A stretch of DNA of 64,000 nt. It comes from Micromonospora zamorensis (GTDB taxonomy: Bacteria; Actinomycetota; Actinomycetes; Mycobacteriales; Micromonosporaceae). The stretch covers positions 6,882,001 to 6,946,000 of the forward strand of contig NZ_LT607755.1 of the NCBI RefSeq assembly GCF_900090275.1. The letters are read 5' to 3'. Each line of letters starts with the position of its first letter. Position 1 is the stretch's first letter. A model generated the notes under the pieces. The model saw only the letters and a program-made list of their open reading frames with translations, did not search any database and had not been told where the DNA came from. Shown one piece after another: positions 17,445-25,976 of this stretch. Position numbers and translations under genes: made by a program.

Positions 17445-18362
17445 GTGACAGCAACGATCTCCACGACCTCGGTCACCCCCACCCGGCGGCGGCGACGGTC
17501 GGCTCGACTGTCGCCGCTGCTGGTGGCGTTCGTCCTCGTGCCGTTCGCGGTCGAGAGCATCTGGGTCTTCTGGCCTGCGCTGCAGGGCTTCTGGTTCTCC
17601 CTCACCCGCTGGGACGGCATGTCGTCGCCGACCTTCGTGGGCACGGACAACTACGTCGAGCTGGCCGGTGACGCCACCTTCCGAGGCGCGCTGGTCAACA
17701 CGGTGATCTGGCTGGTGCTCTTCGGTGGTCTCTCCGTGCTGGGTGGCTTCGGCATGGCGCTGGTCCTGCAGAAGGAGAGGCGCTGGGTCGGCTTCTACCG
17801 GGCCGCGCTGTTCACCCCTGTGGTGTTCTCACTGGTGGTGACCGCGCTGGTCTGGCGGGTCTTCTACCAGCCCGACGGCATCGCCGACACGTTGCTGCGG
17901 GCCGTCGGCCTGGAGCACCTGATCCGGCCCTGGCTCGCCGACCCGCAGACCGCCCTCTATGCGGTGATCCTGCCCGCCCTGTGGCGGCAGATCGGCTACG
18001 TGATGGTGCTGTTCCTGGCCGGGCTGAAGGCGATCGACCCGGCGCTGCACGAGGCCGCCCGGATGGACGGCGCCAACGCCTGGCAGCGGCTGCGGCACGT
18101 CACGATCCCCCAGCTCAAGGGGGTCAACGCCGTCGTGCTGTCGGTCATCGTGATCGACTCGCTGCGCTCGTTCGACATCGTCTGGTCGCTGACCAAGGGT
18201 GGGCCGTACCACTCGTCGGAGCTGCTCAGCACCTACATGTACTCGACAGCGTTCCAGAGCCTGCGGCTGGGTTACGCCTCCGCGATCGCCGTGGTGATCT
18301 TCGTGCTCGCGCTGGCCGTCATCCTCGGCTACCTGGTCCGCGCGTTCCGGGAGGAAGCGTGA
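17445..18362 (+). CDS. ABC sugar transporter permease (MalF type)
   Basis: 305-aa inner-membrane permease with about six helices after a basic cytoplasmic N-terminus (TRRRRRSAR). The ATPase-docking EAA loop is visible as HEAARMDGANAWQRLRHVTIP. GTG 17445 begins 1 nt after the stop of the binding protein, and the stop shares a base with the start of the next permease, so the three are one translational unit. Confidence 0.93.
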   Translation: MTATISTTSVTPTRRRRRSARLSPLLVAFVLVPFAVESIWVFWPALQGFWFSLTRWDGMSSPTFVGTDNYVELAGDATFRGALVNTVIWLVLFGGLSVLGGFGMALVLQKERRWVGFYRAALFTPVVFSLVVTALVWRVFYQPDGIADTLLRAVGLEHLIRPWLADPQTALYAVILPALWRQIGYVMVLFLAGLKAIDPALHEAARMDGANAWQRLRHVTIPQLKGVNAVVLSVIVIDSLRSFDIVWSLTKGGPYHSSELLSTYMYSTAFQSLRLGYASAIAVVIFVLALAVILGYLVRAFREEA

Positions 18363-19183
18363 TGAACAAGCTCCGTACCGGGGCCTTCCACACCGGCATG
18401 ATCCTGCTCTCGCTGCTCTGGCTGGGCCCGGTGCTCTGGGTCGTGGTGATGTCCACCCGGTCGTTCGACGACATCGCCGCACACGGAGTGGGCAGTCTGC
18501 CCCGGTCGTTCACGCTGGACACCTACCGACAGGCGTGGACCGACGGCGGCGAGCTCCGCGCCCTGATCAACAGCATGCTGGTCGCCGTCCCGTCGGTGGC
18601 ATTGAGCCTGGGGCTGGCCGCGATGGCCGCGTTCGCGCTGAGCCGCTTCCGGATCCCCGGCCGGCGGACAATCCTGCTGCTGATGCTCGCCGGCAACCTG
18701 CTGCCACCGCAGATCCTGCTCATCCCGGTGGCGAAGTTCAGCGAGCTGACCGGCCTGTACGACACGCTCTGGGCGCTGATCGCGGTGCAGGTCGGCTTCG
18801 GGCTCGGCTTCTACACCTTCGTCCTGCACGGCTTCATGCGGGACCTGCCGGGCGAGATCCAGGAGGCGGCCACCATCGACGGTGCCGGCACGGCGCAGAT
18901 CTTCACCAGGGTGATGCTGCCACTGACCCGGCCGGCGCTCGCCGCTCTCGGGGCGCTGTCCTTCACCTGGATCTTCAACGACCTGCTCTGGGCGATCACC
19001 GTGTTGCGTACCGACGACAACATGCCGGTCACCCCGGCGCTGCTCGCCCTCCAGGGCCAGTTCGTCTCGTCCTGGAACGTGATCGCCGCCGGCACCGTCA
19101 TCGCGGCCGTCCCCACCGTCGCGGTCTTCCTGCGTTTCCAGCGGCACTTCGTCTCCGGCCTGGCGCTCGGAGCGGTCAAGTGA
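18362..19183 (+). CDS. ABC sugar transporter permease (MalG type)
   Basis: 273-aa permease with six predicted helices and the EAA loop IQEAATIDGAGTAQIFTRV, typical of MalG-like subunits. ATG 18362 overlaps the previous stop (TGATG), and its own stop overlaps the GTG of the GH36 gene by 4 nt. It pairs with the MalF-type subunit to import the sugar captured by the lipoprotein. Confidence 0.93.
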   Translation: MNKLRTGAFHTGMILLSLLWLGPVLWVVVMSTRSFDDIAAHGVGSLPRSFTLDTYRQAWTDGGELRALINSMLVAVPSVALSLGLAAMAAFALSRFRIPGRRTILLLMLAGNLLPPQILLIPVAKFSELTGLYDTLWALIAVQVGFGLGFYTFVLHGFMRDLPGEIQEAATIDGAGTAQIFTRVMLPLTRPALAALGALSFTWIFNDLLWAITVLRTDDNMPVTPALLALQGQFVSSWNVIAAGTVIAAVPTVAVFLRFQRHFVSGLALGAVK

Positions 19184-21267
19184 CCGCCGCGCCCGGGCAG
19201 CGTTGGACGCTGCGCGGCACGCACACCGAGTACACAGTCACCGTGCCGGCGCACGGCCGCTGGCTGGAACTGGTCGCGTGGGGGCCGCACGGCGTCTCCG
19301 ACGGGCCGTCGCCGGTCGCCTACGACGGCCCGGTGCCGTTCCTCACCGCCGGGGACGCCGCCCCCATCGAGTACGCCACCGACGCCGACCGGCCGTTCAC
19401 CGGCGCGGACCTGGTGGTGGAGACCGTGACTGGGCAGCGCCGGGTGGGCTTCACGCACACCGGCGTACGGGTCGACGCCGACCAGCGAGAGCTGGCCGTC
19501 GACTTCGCCGATGCGGTGACCGGGCTGCGCACCACGGTGCACTACCGGGTGCCCGCCGGCACCGATGTGGTGCAGCGGTGGGTCGAGCTGACCAACGCCG
19601 GTTCCGCCCCGCTGCGGGTGGTCCGGGCCGGGTCGGGCGGCTTCTGCGTACCGACGCCGCACGGCGCGCTGCTCAGCCACCAGTGGGGGCAGTGGGCGCA
19701 GGAGTTCCAGCTCTCCCACGTCGAGCTGGGCCACGGCACCTTCAGCATCGGCAGCTCCCAGGGCGTACCCGGGCATCTGCACGTGCCCTGGCTGGCCGTG
19801 CGGGACACCGCCGAGCCGGCCGGTCCGGCGTGGGGGATGGCGTTGGCCTGGACCGGTTCGTGGGAGATCAGCGCCGAGCGGGACACCGGCGGGCTGACCC
19901 GGGTCCGGGCCGGCCGACAGTTGGTCGACGGCCCGCTGGCGCTGGCCCCCGGCGAGGTGCTGGCCCTGCCGGTGGTCACCGGGGCGTACAGCCCGGACGG
20001 CCTGGACGGGCTGGCCCGGGTCTGGCACACCCACCAGCGGTTGCTCGCCGCCGACCGGCTCACCCCACGTCCGGTGCTCTACAACTCGTGGGAGGCCACC
20101 TACTTCGCCGTCGAGGCGGAGAGCCAGCTCGCGCTCGCCCGGATCGCCGCCGACCTGGGCGTCGAGACGTTCGTGGTGGACGACGGCTGGTTCGTCGGCC
20201 GCGACGACGACACCGCCGGACTGGGTGACTGGACGCCCGACCCGGCGAAGTTCCCCGCCGGGTTCGACACGTTCATCGCCGACGTCCGCGCGCTCGGGCT
20301 GAACTTCGGGCTCTGGGTCGAGCCGGAGTGCGTCAACCCGAGGTCGACCCTCTACGCCGAGCACCCGGAATGGGTCTACTCCGTCGACGGTCGGCCGCTC
20401 ACCCCCGTGCGCAACCAGTACCTGCTCGACCTGGGCCGGCCGGAGGTCGCCGAGTTCGTCCACTCCACTGTGGACGATCTGCTGCGCCGGTACGACATCG
20501 ACTACCTGAAGTGGGACTTCAACCGGCCGCGTACCGAGCCGGGCCGGCCGGGCGGTGTCGGTCCGCTCGACCTGGACGGCGCCCACGTCGCCAACCTGCA
20601 CCGGATCTACGAGCGGCTGCGCCGGGACCACCCCGGTGTGCTGATCGAGACCTGTGCCGGCGGCGGCGCGCGGACCGACCTGGCGATGGCCGCCCGCGCC
20701 GACGTGTTCTGGCCCAGTGACAACACCGGCCCACTCGACCGGCTGGCCATCCAGTACGGCTTCCTGCACGCCAACGCCCCGCACCTGCTCAGCTCCTGGG
20801 TCACCGACGCGCCCGGCCTGTTCGACAGTCGACCGCGAACGCTTGCGTTCCGCTTCGTCCTGGCGATGGCCGGTGTGCTCGGCATCGGCGCGGACATCCG
20901 GGCCTGGACTCCCGAGGAACGGGCCGAGGCGGCCGGCTGGATCGCCCGGTACAAGCAGATCCGGGACGTCGTCACGCACGGCGAGGTGCACCTGATCGGT
21001 GGGCCCGACCAGGCCCGCTGCGCGGTGCAGTACACGGCGCCCGACGAGCGCCGGGTGGTCGTCCTGGCCTGGCACACCGGCCGGCTCGACGGCGTCGGCC
21101 TGCTGCCGTCGCGCCCGGTACGGCTGCCGCTGCACGGCCTCGACCCGGCGGCCCGCTACCGACACGGCGACCGCCACTACTCCGGCAGTCACCTCGCCGC
21201 TGTCGGCCTGCCCGTGCAGTGGAGCCCGACCCATGACGCCGACCTCATCGTGCTGACCCGCGACTGA
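19180..21267 (+). CDS. Alpha-galactosidase, GH36 family, cytoplasmic
   Basis: 695-aa enzyme. GTG 19180 is chosen from the 4-nt overlap with the permease stop; upstream codons in this frame run through the permease gene. No signal peptide, so it acts on imported oligosaccharides. GH36 landmarks: an N-terminal beta-sandwich region, YNSWEATYF, VVDDGWF, GLWVEPECVNPRS, and the nucleophile in YLKWDFNRP (Asp about 446). ETCAGGGARTDLAM is followed by the acid/base in WPSDNTGPLDRL (Asp about 514), then ITSSW-like and HVSDAPN-like equivalents (LLSSWVTDAPG). It releases galactose, feeding the leftward operon. Confidence 0.93.
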   Translation: MTAAPGQRWTLRGTHTEYTVTVPAHGRWLELVAWGPHGVSDGPSPVAYDGPVPFLTAGDAAPIEYATDADRPFTGADLVVETVTGQRRVGFTHTGVRVDADQRELAVDFADAVTGLRTTVHYRVPAGTDVVQRWVELTNAGSAPLRVVRAGSGGFCVPTPHGALLSHQWGQWAQEFQLSHVELGHGTFSIGSSQGVPGHLHVPWLAVRDTAEPAGPAWGMALAWTGSWEISAERDTGGLTRVRAGRQLVDGPLALAPGEVLALPVVTGAYSPDGLDGLARVWHTHQRLLAADRLTPRPVLYNSWEATYFAVEAESQLALARIAADLGVETFVVDDGWFVGRDDDTAGLGDWTPDPAKFPAGFDTFIADVRALGLNFGLWVEPECVNPRSTLYAEHPEWVYSVDGRPLTPVRNQYLLDLGRPEVAEFVHSTVDDLLRRYDIDYLKWDFNRPRTEPGRPGGVGPLDLDGAHVANLHRIYERLRRDHPGVLIETCAGGGARTDLAMAARADVFWPSDNTGPLDRLAIQYGFLHANAPHLLSSWVTDAPGLFDSRPRTLAFRFVLAMAGVLGIGADIRAWTPEERAEAAGWIARYKQIRDVVTHGEVHLIGGPDQARCAVQYTAPDERRVVVLAWHTGRLDGVGLLPSRPVRLPLHGLDPAARYRHGDRHYSGSHLAAVGLPVQWSPTHDADLIVLTRD

Positions 21268-21312
21268 GGTCGGAGCACCACCACCCCACCCCCGAGGGAC
21301 AGGAGTACCTCC

Positions 21313-23526
21313 ATGCGCCTGAACCGACCGCTGACCGCTGCCCTGGCCGTGCTCGGCCTGGGCCTGGTCAGCCCGACGCCGGCACTGGCCGGCCCACCGC
21401 AGACCGACCCACCCCAGGTCGGTCACGGGCCCGGCCGGCCCGGCCACGCCCCGGCCGCCACCGGCGCGGAGGACCAGGGGGCCCCGACGTTCTTCAACAG
21501 CGGCCTCGCCCCGACGCCCTACCAGGGCTGGAACACCTACTTCGGCCTCGGTGGCGATCCCACCGAGGCCGAGGTCAGGTCCGTCACCGACCACATGGTC
21601 CACAGTGGCCTGCGCGACGCCGGCTACACCTACGTCTGGATCGACGGCAACTGGGCCGCGCCCACCCCACGCAACGAGGCCGGTCAGCTCGTCGCCGACC
21701 CCGCCCGCTTCCCCGGCGGAATGGAAGCGCTGGCCGCGTACATCCACAGCAAGGGGATGAAGGCCGGCATCTACACCGACGCCGGGCCGTACCTGCCGGG
21801 GCAGTGCGGGCTCGGCAGCAACGGCCACTACCAGGCCGACGTCGCCCAGTTCGCTGGCTGGGGCTTCGACGCGCTCAAGGCCGACTGGCTCTGCGGCCGG
21901 GCCGCCGGCCTCGACCCGGAGGCCACCTTCCGTGAGCTGGCCGAGGCGGTACGCCAGTCGCCGCGGTCGATGCTGCTCAACATCTGCAACCCGGTCAGCT
22001 CCGACTGGGGTGGCGGCCCGTACACCCCGGAAGAGCTCTCCACCTGGAGCTACACGTACGCGCCCACCATCGCCGACTCCTGGCGGACGTACACCGACGT
22101 GGGCCTGACCGACCCGAGCCCGCAGTGGGCGTACCCGTGGGTGCTGCGCAACATGGACGTCAACGCGTACCACCCTGCGGCCACCGGGCCGGGGCACTAC
22201 AACGACCCGGACTACCTGCTGCCGATGCGCCCGCTGCCCGACGGCGGGTACGAGTTGAGCCTGGACGAGTCCAAGACGCAGCTCGGCATGTGGGCCATCA
22301 TGGCCGCACCACTGGTGATCGGCTCCGACCCGCGTGGCCTGCCGGCGGAGATGATCTCGGCGTTGACCAACCCGGAGATCATCGCGGTGGACCAGGACCC
22401 GCTGGTCCGACAGGGCGTCAAGGTCGCCGACACCGGCACCGACGCGCAGGTCTGGAGCAAGGTGCTCACCGGTTCCGGCAAGCGGGCCGTCGCGCTGCTC
22501 AACCGGCACGACACCGCTCAACAGATCACTGTGAATTTCGCCGACGTCGCGCTCGGCGGGTCGGTGCGCGTCCGTGACCTGTGGTCCCGCGCTGACGTGG
22601 ACGCCCAGCCCGGCGCCGCCGGAGTCCAGCCGTTCACCGGCTCGTACACCGTCGAGGTGCCGGCGCACGGCGTGGCCATGCTCGGTCTGACCGGCACCGA
22701 CCAGGTCGCCGGCGCCAACCTCGGCGGCACCGCCAGCGCCAGCCCGGCGCTGGTCCGGGTGGACGACACGCACGCCGCCGCCTTCGTCCGCGACGCCTCC
22801 GGTGCGCTGGCAATGAACACCCGCACCGGTACGACGTGGGGCACGCGCTGGACCTCGCTCGGCGGCCCGGTCGGCGGCCGGATCCTCGGCCAGCCAGCCG
22901 CGTACGGCTCCGCCGGTGGGCGACTCGACGTCTTCGTCCGTGGCACCGACAATGCGGCCTGGCAGCGCAGTTACACCAACGGAAAATGGGGCCCGTGGCG
23001 CAGCCTCGGTGGCACGTTGACCGACGCGCCCACGGTGGCCTGGACCAGCCCGACCCAGTGGACGCTCGTCGCCCGAGGCGCGGACGGCAAGCTCTGGTCC
23101 CGTGCAGCGAGCACCGGTTGGACCGGTGTCGGGGCTCCGGAGAACCGGCCGTTCTACGGTCGGCCGAGCGCTGTCGTCGACGACGACGGCGTCCTGCACG
23201 TGGCGGTCCGCAGCCGCACCGACGAGGTGTGGTGGAGCAGCCGGACCGGCACCACCTGGTCCGCCTGGACCAACCTGGGCGGCACCACCAGTGGCAGCCC
23301 GACGTTGCTCGCCACGTCCGGCCGGGTCTACCTGTTCTCCTTGGCCGCCGACAACCGGCTCTGGCAGCGCAACCTGACCGACGGCGCCTGGGGTGGCTGG
23401 TTCCGGCGCGGTGAGTTCGCGACCGACGCGTTCCGGGGCGCGCCCGGGGCCGCCGTCGGTGCCAACGGCAGCGCCTGGCTGGCCGTACGCGGCGTGGACA
23501 ACCGGGTGCACCAAGTCGTCCTCTGA
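21313..23526 (+). CDS. Secreted alpha-galactosidase (GH27) with C-terminal beta-propeller
   Basis: 737 aa. A signal peptide (MRLNRPLTAALAVLGLGLVS...ALA) is followed by a GH27 barrel (~55-390): QGWNTYF, YVWIDGNW, GIYTDAGPY, the nucleophile in LKADWLCG (Asp about 191), the probable acid/base in WRTYTDVG (Asp about 262), GPGHYNDPDYLL, and a GH27 C-terminal beta domain. Residues ~475-737 form a repetitive Trp-rich module (WTSLGG, WRSLGG, WTNLGG, with FVRGTDN/AWQR), resembling PLL or sialidase-like propellers often attached to secreted hydrolases. It lies 45 nt after GH36 with GGAG before the ATG. It should debranch extracellular galactosides before uptake. Confidence 0.9.
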   Translation: MRLNRPLTAALAVLGLGLVSPTPALAGPPQTDPPQVGHGPGRPGHAPAATGAEDQGAPTFFNSGLAPTPYQGWNTYFGLGGDPTEAEVRSVTDHMVHSGLRDAGYTYVWIDGNWAAPTPRNEAGQLVADPARFPGGMEALAAYIHSKGMKAGIYTDAGPYLPGQCGLGSNGHYQADVAQFAGWGFDALKADWLCGRAAGLDPEATFRELAEAVRQSPRSMLLNICNPVSSDWGGGPYTPEELSTWSYTYAPTIADSWRTYTDVGLTDPSPQWAYPWVLRNMDVNAYHPAATGPGHYNDPDYLLPMRPLPDGGYELSLDESKTQLGMWAIMAAPLVIGSDPRGLPAEMISALTNPEIIAVDQDPLVRQGVKVADTGTDAQVWSKVLTGSGKRAVALLNRHDTAQQITVNFADVALGGSVRVRDLWSRADVDAQPGAAGVQPFTGSYTVEVPAHGVAMLGLTGTDQVAGANLGGTASASPALVRVDDTHAAAFVRDASGALAMNTRTGTTWGTRWTSLGGPVGGRILGQPAAYGSAGGRLDVFVRGTDNAAWQRSYTNGKWGPWRSLGGTLTDAPTVAWTSPTQWTLVARGADGKLWSRAASTGWTGVGAPENRPFYGRPSAVVDDDGVLHVAVRSRTDEVWWSSRTGTTWSAWTNLGGTTSGSPTLLATSGRVYLFSLAADNRLWQRNLTDGAWGGWFRRGEFATDAFRGAPGAAVGANGSAWLAVRGVDNRVHQVVL

Positions 23527-24266
23527 TGCACGGTGGCGGGCCGTCGTTGGGCAGCCCGCCACCCTGCACCATCCCGGTCCGCTCAGGCGGCAAGACGGCC
23601 ATCGCGGCCGAGGGCAGAGCTTCCCTCGACCGGGCCTGCGCGGTGCACACCGCAGTCCACCACCCGGCGGTCGTCCGTCCAGTGCGGACAGTTCACGGAC
23701 CGGCCGGGCCAACGCTCGTCTACCCCTGGTACGACGGCGACCTGTTGAACCACGCGACAGTCCACGGCGCCGACCGCAGCGGGCTCACCCGGTTCCAGCA
23801 ACTGCCGCTGCCGCAGGTCGAGGAGGCCCTCGACGCGATCCTCGACGCCCATCTCGCCGTCAGCGCCGCCGGCCTGGTCGCGGTCGACCTCTACGCCGGC
23901 TGCTTCCTGTACGACTTCTCCGCCGGGCGGATGCGGCTGATCGACCTGGACGAGTACCGACCCGGGTCCTTCCTGCTCGATGCCGAACGGCTGCCCGGCT
24001 CGCGGCGCTACATGGCACTGGAGGAGTTCGTCCGTGGCGCGGTGATCGACGAGCGGACCACCGTGCACCTGCTCGGCCGCACCCTGCACCACCTGCTTGA
24101 CTCACCCGAGGGCTGGCGGGGCAACGACGACCAGCGTCGCGTCGTGGACCGGGCGACCAGGGCTGCCCCCGCCGCCCGTTACTCCGACGTGCCAGCGCTG
24201 GTAGGTGCTTGGCGGCGGGCTGGTTGCCGACCGGGATGCCCTTGTCGTCAGTCCGCGACACCCTGA
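23526..24266 (+). CDS. Protein-kinase-like C-lobe protein, probably 5'-truncated
   Basis: 246 aa. The end resembles the C-lobe of actinobacterial Ser/Thr-kinase-like proteins: HHPAVVRPVRTV...LVYPWYDGDLL, DAHLAVSAAGLVAVDLYAGCFLYDF (catalytic-loop region), LIDLDEYRPGSF (the DFG position reads DLDEY), GSRRYMALEEFVRGAVIDERTTVHLLGRTL. The Gly-rich loop and the N-lobe Lys are not recognisable in the first ~40 residues, so the beginning appears lost or replaced. The ATG at 23526 merely overlaps the GH27 stop and has no clear ribosome-binding site. Activity is doubtful; it may be a remnant. Confidence 0.5.
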   Translation: MHGGGPSLGSPPPCTIPVRSGGKTAIAAEGRASLDRACAVHTAVHHPAVVRPVRTVHGPAGPTLVYPWYDGDLLNHATVHGADRSGLTRFQQLPLPQVEEALDAILDAHLAVSAAGLVAVDLYAGCFLYDFSAGRMRLIDLDEYRPGSFLLDAERLPGSRRYMALEEFVRGAVIDERTTVHLLGRTLHHLLDSPEGWRGNDDQRRVVDRATRAAPAARYSDVPALVGAWRRAGCRPGCPCRQSATP

Positions 24267-24273
24267 CCCTCAT

Positions 24274-24352
24274 CCTGGTGGCCTGGTGGCCTGGTGGCCT
24301 GGTGGCCTGGTGGCCTGGTGGCCTGGTGGCCTGGTGGCCTGGTGGCCTGGTG
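24274..24352. repeat. 8-bp tandem repeat, about 10 copies
   Basis: The unit CCTGGTGG is repeated without error from 24274 to 24352 (79 bp, 9.9 copies). It starts 8 nt after the stop of the kinase-like fragment. Reading through it gives an 8-residue periodic peptide in every frame on both strands, but no credible gene covers it. The rest of the 285-bp gap (24267-24551) shows no other feature. Confidence 0.97.
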
Positions 24353-24551
24353 CGGGAAGGGGCTGGTTCTCCGCGTTCGGGAGCGTGGCCCGCAGCGGTT
24401 TGGGCTCATGCCCAGCGCCGGCCTGCGCCGTCGCGCCACCGTGCCGGTGCCGCCGAGCGAGCGGCGTCATCCGAGGCCCCGGCCTTGTCGCGCGTGCGAC
24501 TACCGGGATCCGCCTGCGGGGTGACAGTGCGCTCAGCGCGGCTGGTCGTGT

Positions 24552-25802
24552 CTATGTCCGCCGGTGGTAGTGGTTGCGGCGGGGGAGTTGGTCGGGGTCG
24601 AGCCAGGCGGGCGGTATGAATTCGGGGTAGCCGTCGCCTGTCAGCCGGACGGTCCAGTCGTTGTGGTGGAGGTGTCGGTGGTGGTGGCCGCAGAGTAGGA
24701 CGGCGTTGTTGAGGTTGGTGGGGCCGCCGTCGGCCCAGTGGTGGATGTGGTGGGCGTCGCACCAGCGGGGTGGTCGGTCGCAGCCGGGGAAGGCGCAGCC
24801 ACCGTCGCGGAGCACGAGGGCGCGGCGTAGTGGGCCGGTGATGAGGCGGCGTTGTCGGCCGACGTCGAGGACCTGACCGGTGCCGCCGAGCACGGCGGGC
24901 AGGATCGCGGCGTCGCAGGCGAGTCGGCGCACCGTTTCCGGGGTGAGGTGCAGGCCGGTGTCGAGGGTGCCGGCGCCGAGCTGCCCCGCGAGGGCGTCGT
25001 AGCTGGTGGTGACGACGACCTGGGCGGGGTCGCCGCCGTGTTCGGGTAGCTCCCCGGTGCGCAGGCTGAGCCGGCAGAGGTCAGCGAGGGCGTCATGGCG
25101 GCGCTGCCCGGCGCAGCGCTGGTCGTCGGGGCCGGACGGGGCGGTCAGCGGGTCGATCGCGGCGCGCAGCAGGCCGGCCGTTTCGCTGTCGAGGATGCCG
25201 GTGAGTCGGAGTCGGCCGTCGGTCAGCGTCGACATCGTGACGTGGCGGTCGCGGCTCGTTCGGCGGGCGTCGGCTTCCAGTGCGGCCTGGGCGGCGGCGT
25301 CGGCGATGTCGGGTGCGACGTGGTCGAGGATGCGGGTGCCGAGTTTGCGCAGCAGGGTGGGGTCGAACTGCCCGGCCCAGTCGACCAGCACACCGGCGGC
25401 CTTGTCGGCCACCTCCGGCCCGGCGGTCGACTGCACAGTGGCGACGGTGTCGGCGATGACCCGCACCTGCTCCACGCTGACCGCGCCGGCCGCCAGCGCG
25501 CCCCGCACGGCCGTCGGGGCCGCGTCAACGCACGCCGCGAGATCGACCAACCGACGGGCCGCCGGAATGGTCAACCGCAGTCGCTCACGCAACCAGACCG
25601 CTGTGCTGGACGCGCCCTGCGCCACCGCCGTGCCCCGACCGTCCACCTCCCGCACCAACGCCAGCTTCACGGCGGCGAGACGCTGCTCCAAGCGGTGTGC
25701 GGCGTCGAGCGCCGCGATCAGTTCATCGTCGGCGAGGGCCCAGACGGTGTTGTCAACGCAGGCAGCGACCGCGTCGTCTGCCTGCGCCAACTCCTCGACC
25801 AT
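24552..25802 (-). CDS. DUF222/REP13E12-type HNH endonuclease protein
   Basis: 416 aa. An N-terminal helical DUF222 region (about 1-300) has a typical VWLRERLRLTIPAARRLVDLA segment. It is followed by ITGPLRRALVLRDGGCAFPGC and an HNH motif in CDAHHIHHWADGGPTNLNN...CGHHH, with the Cys pairs expected to bind structural zinc. This family is multi-copy in actinobacteria and was first noted as the 13E12 repeats of Mycobacterium tuberculosis; its role is unclear, and it is suspected of mobile-element-like behaviour. The ATG at 25802 lacks a strong ribosome-binding site. No terminal repeats or target duplications are visible. Confidence 0.92.
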   Translation of the reverse strand: MVEELAQADDAVAACVDNTVWALADDELIAALDAAHRLEQRLAAVKLALVREVDGRGTAVAQGASSTAVWLRERLRLTIPAARRLVDLAACVDAAPTAVRGALAAGAVSVEQVRVIADTVATVQSTAGPEVADKAAGVLVDWAGQFDPTLLRKLGTRILDHVAPDIADAAAQAALEADARRTSRDRHVTMSTLTDGRLRLTGILDSETAGLLRAAIDPLTAPSGPDDQRCAGQRRHDALADLCRLSLRTGELPEHGGDPAQVVVTTSYDALAGQLGAGTLDTGLHLTPETVRRLACDAAILPAVLGGTGQVLDVGRQRRLITGPLRRALVLRDGGCAFPGCDRPPRWCDAHHIHHWADGGPTNLNNAVLLCGHHHRHLHHNDWTVRLTGDGYPEFIPPAWLDPDQLPRRNHYHRRT

Positions 25803-25895
25803 GACCAGAGACTAGAACAGGTGTACGACAATTTTCAGTGGCCAGGATCGATTGGATGGCGGCACGCCGCTGGCCCCGTCAGCGCCTCGGGTCGT

Positions 25896-25976
25896 CGGCG
25901 CCCCGGCCGTCAGCTGCGCCGGATCAGACCTGGGCCTGATCCGGCGCCCCGGCCGTCAGCTGCGCCGGATCAGACC
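25896..25976. repeat. 35-bp direct repeat, period 46, overlapping the HxlR 3' end
   Basis: Two identical 35-bp copies lie at 25896-25930 and 25942-25976. The second copy runs into the last codons of the HxlR gene (stop at 25956), so the duplicated unit carries the gene's own 3' end and stop. The duplication also builds the hairpin listed separately. Confidence 0.93.
25917..25946 (-). terminator. Hairpin after the HxlR gene
   Basis: A perfect 11-bp stem (25917-25927 with 25936-25946) and 8-nt loop, 10 nt past the HxlR stop in the leftward direction and before the DUF222/HNH gene. It likely ends the HxlR transcript. Confidence 0.65.

Noticed and set aside
18811..23712. 1633-codon open frame on the minus strand opposite the galactosidase genes
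   Set aside because: Low-complexity Arg/Gly/Val-rich product antiparallel to two clear glycoside hydrolases; no start signal or family features.
24274..24352. CRISPR-like array
   Set aside because: The 8-bp unit has no spacers; it is a simple tandem repeat.
24552..25802. DUF222/HNH gene as a homing endonuclease or group I intron
   Set aside because: It is a stand-alone 416-aa gene of the 13E12 family, with no intron-like flanks or interrupted host gene.
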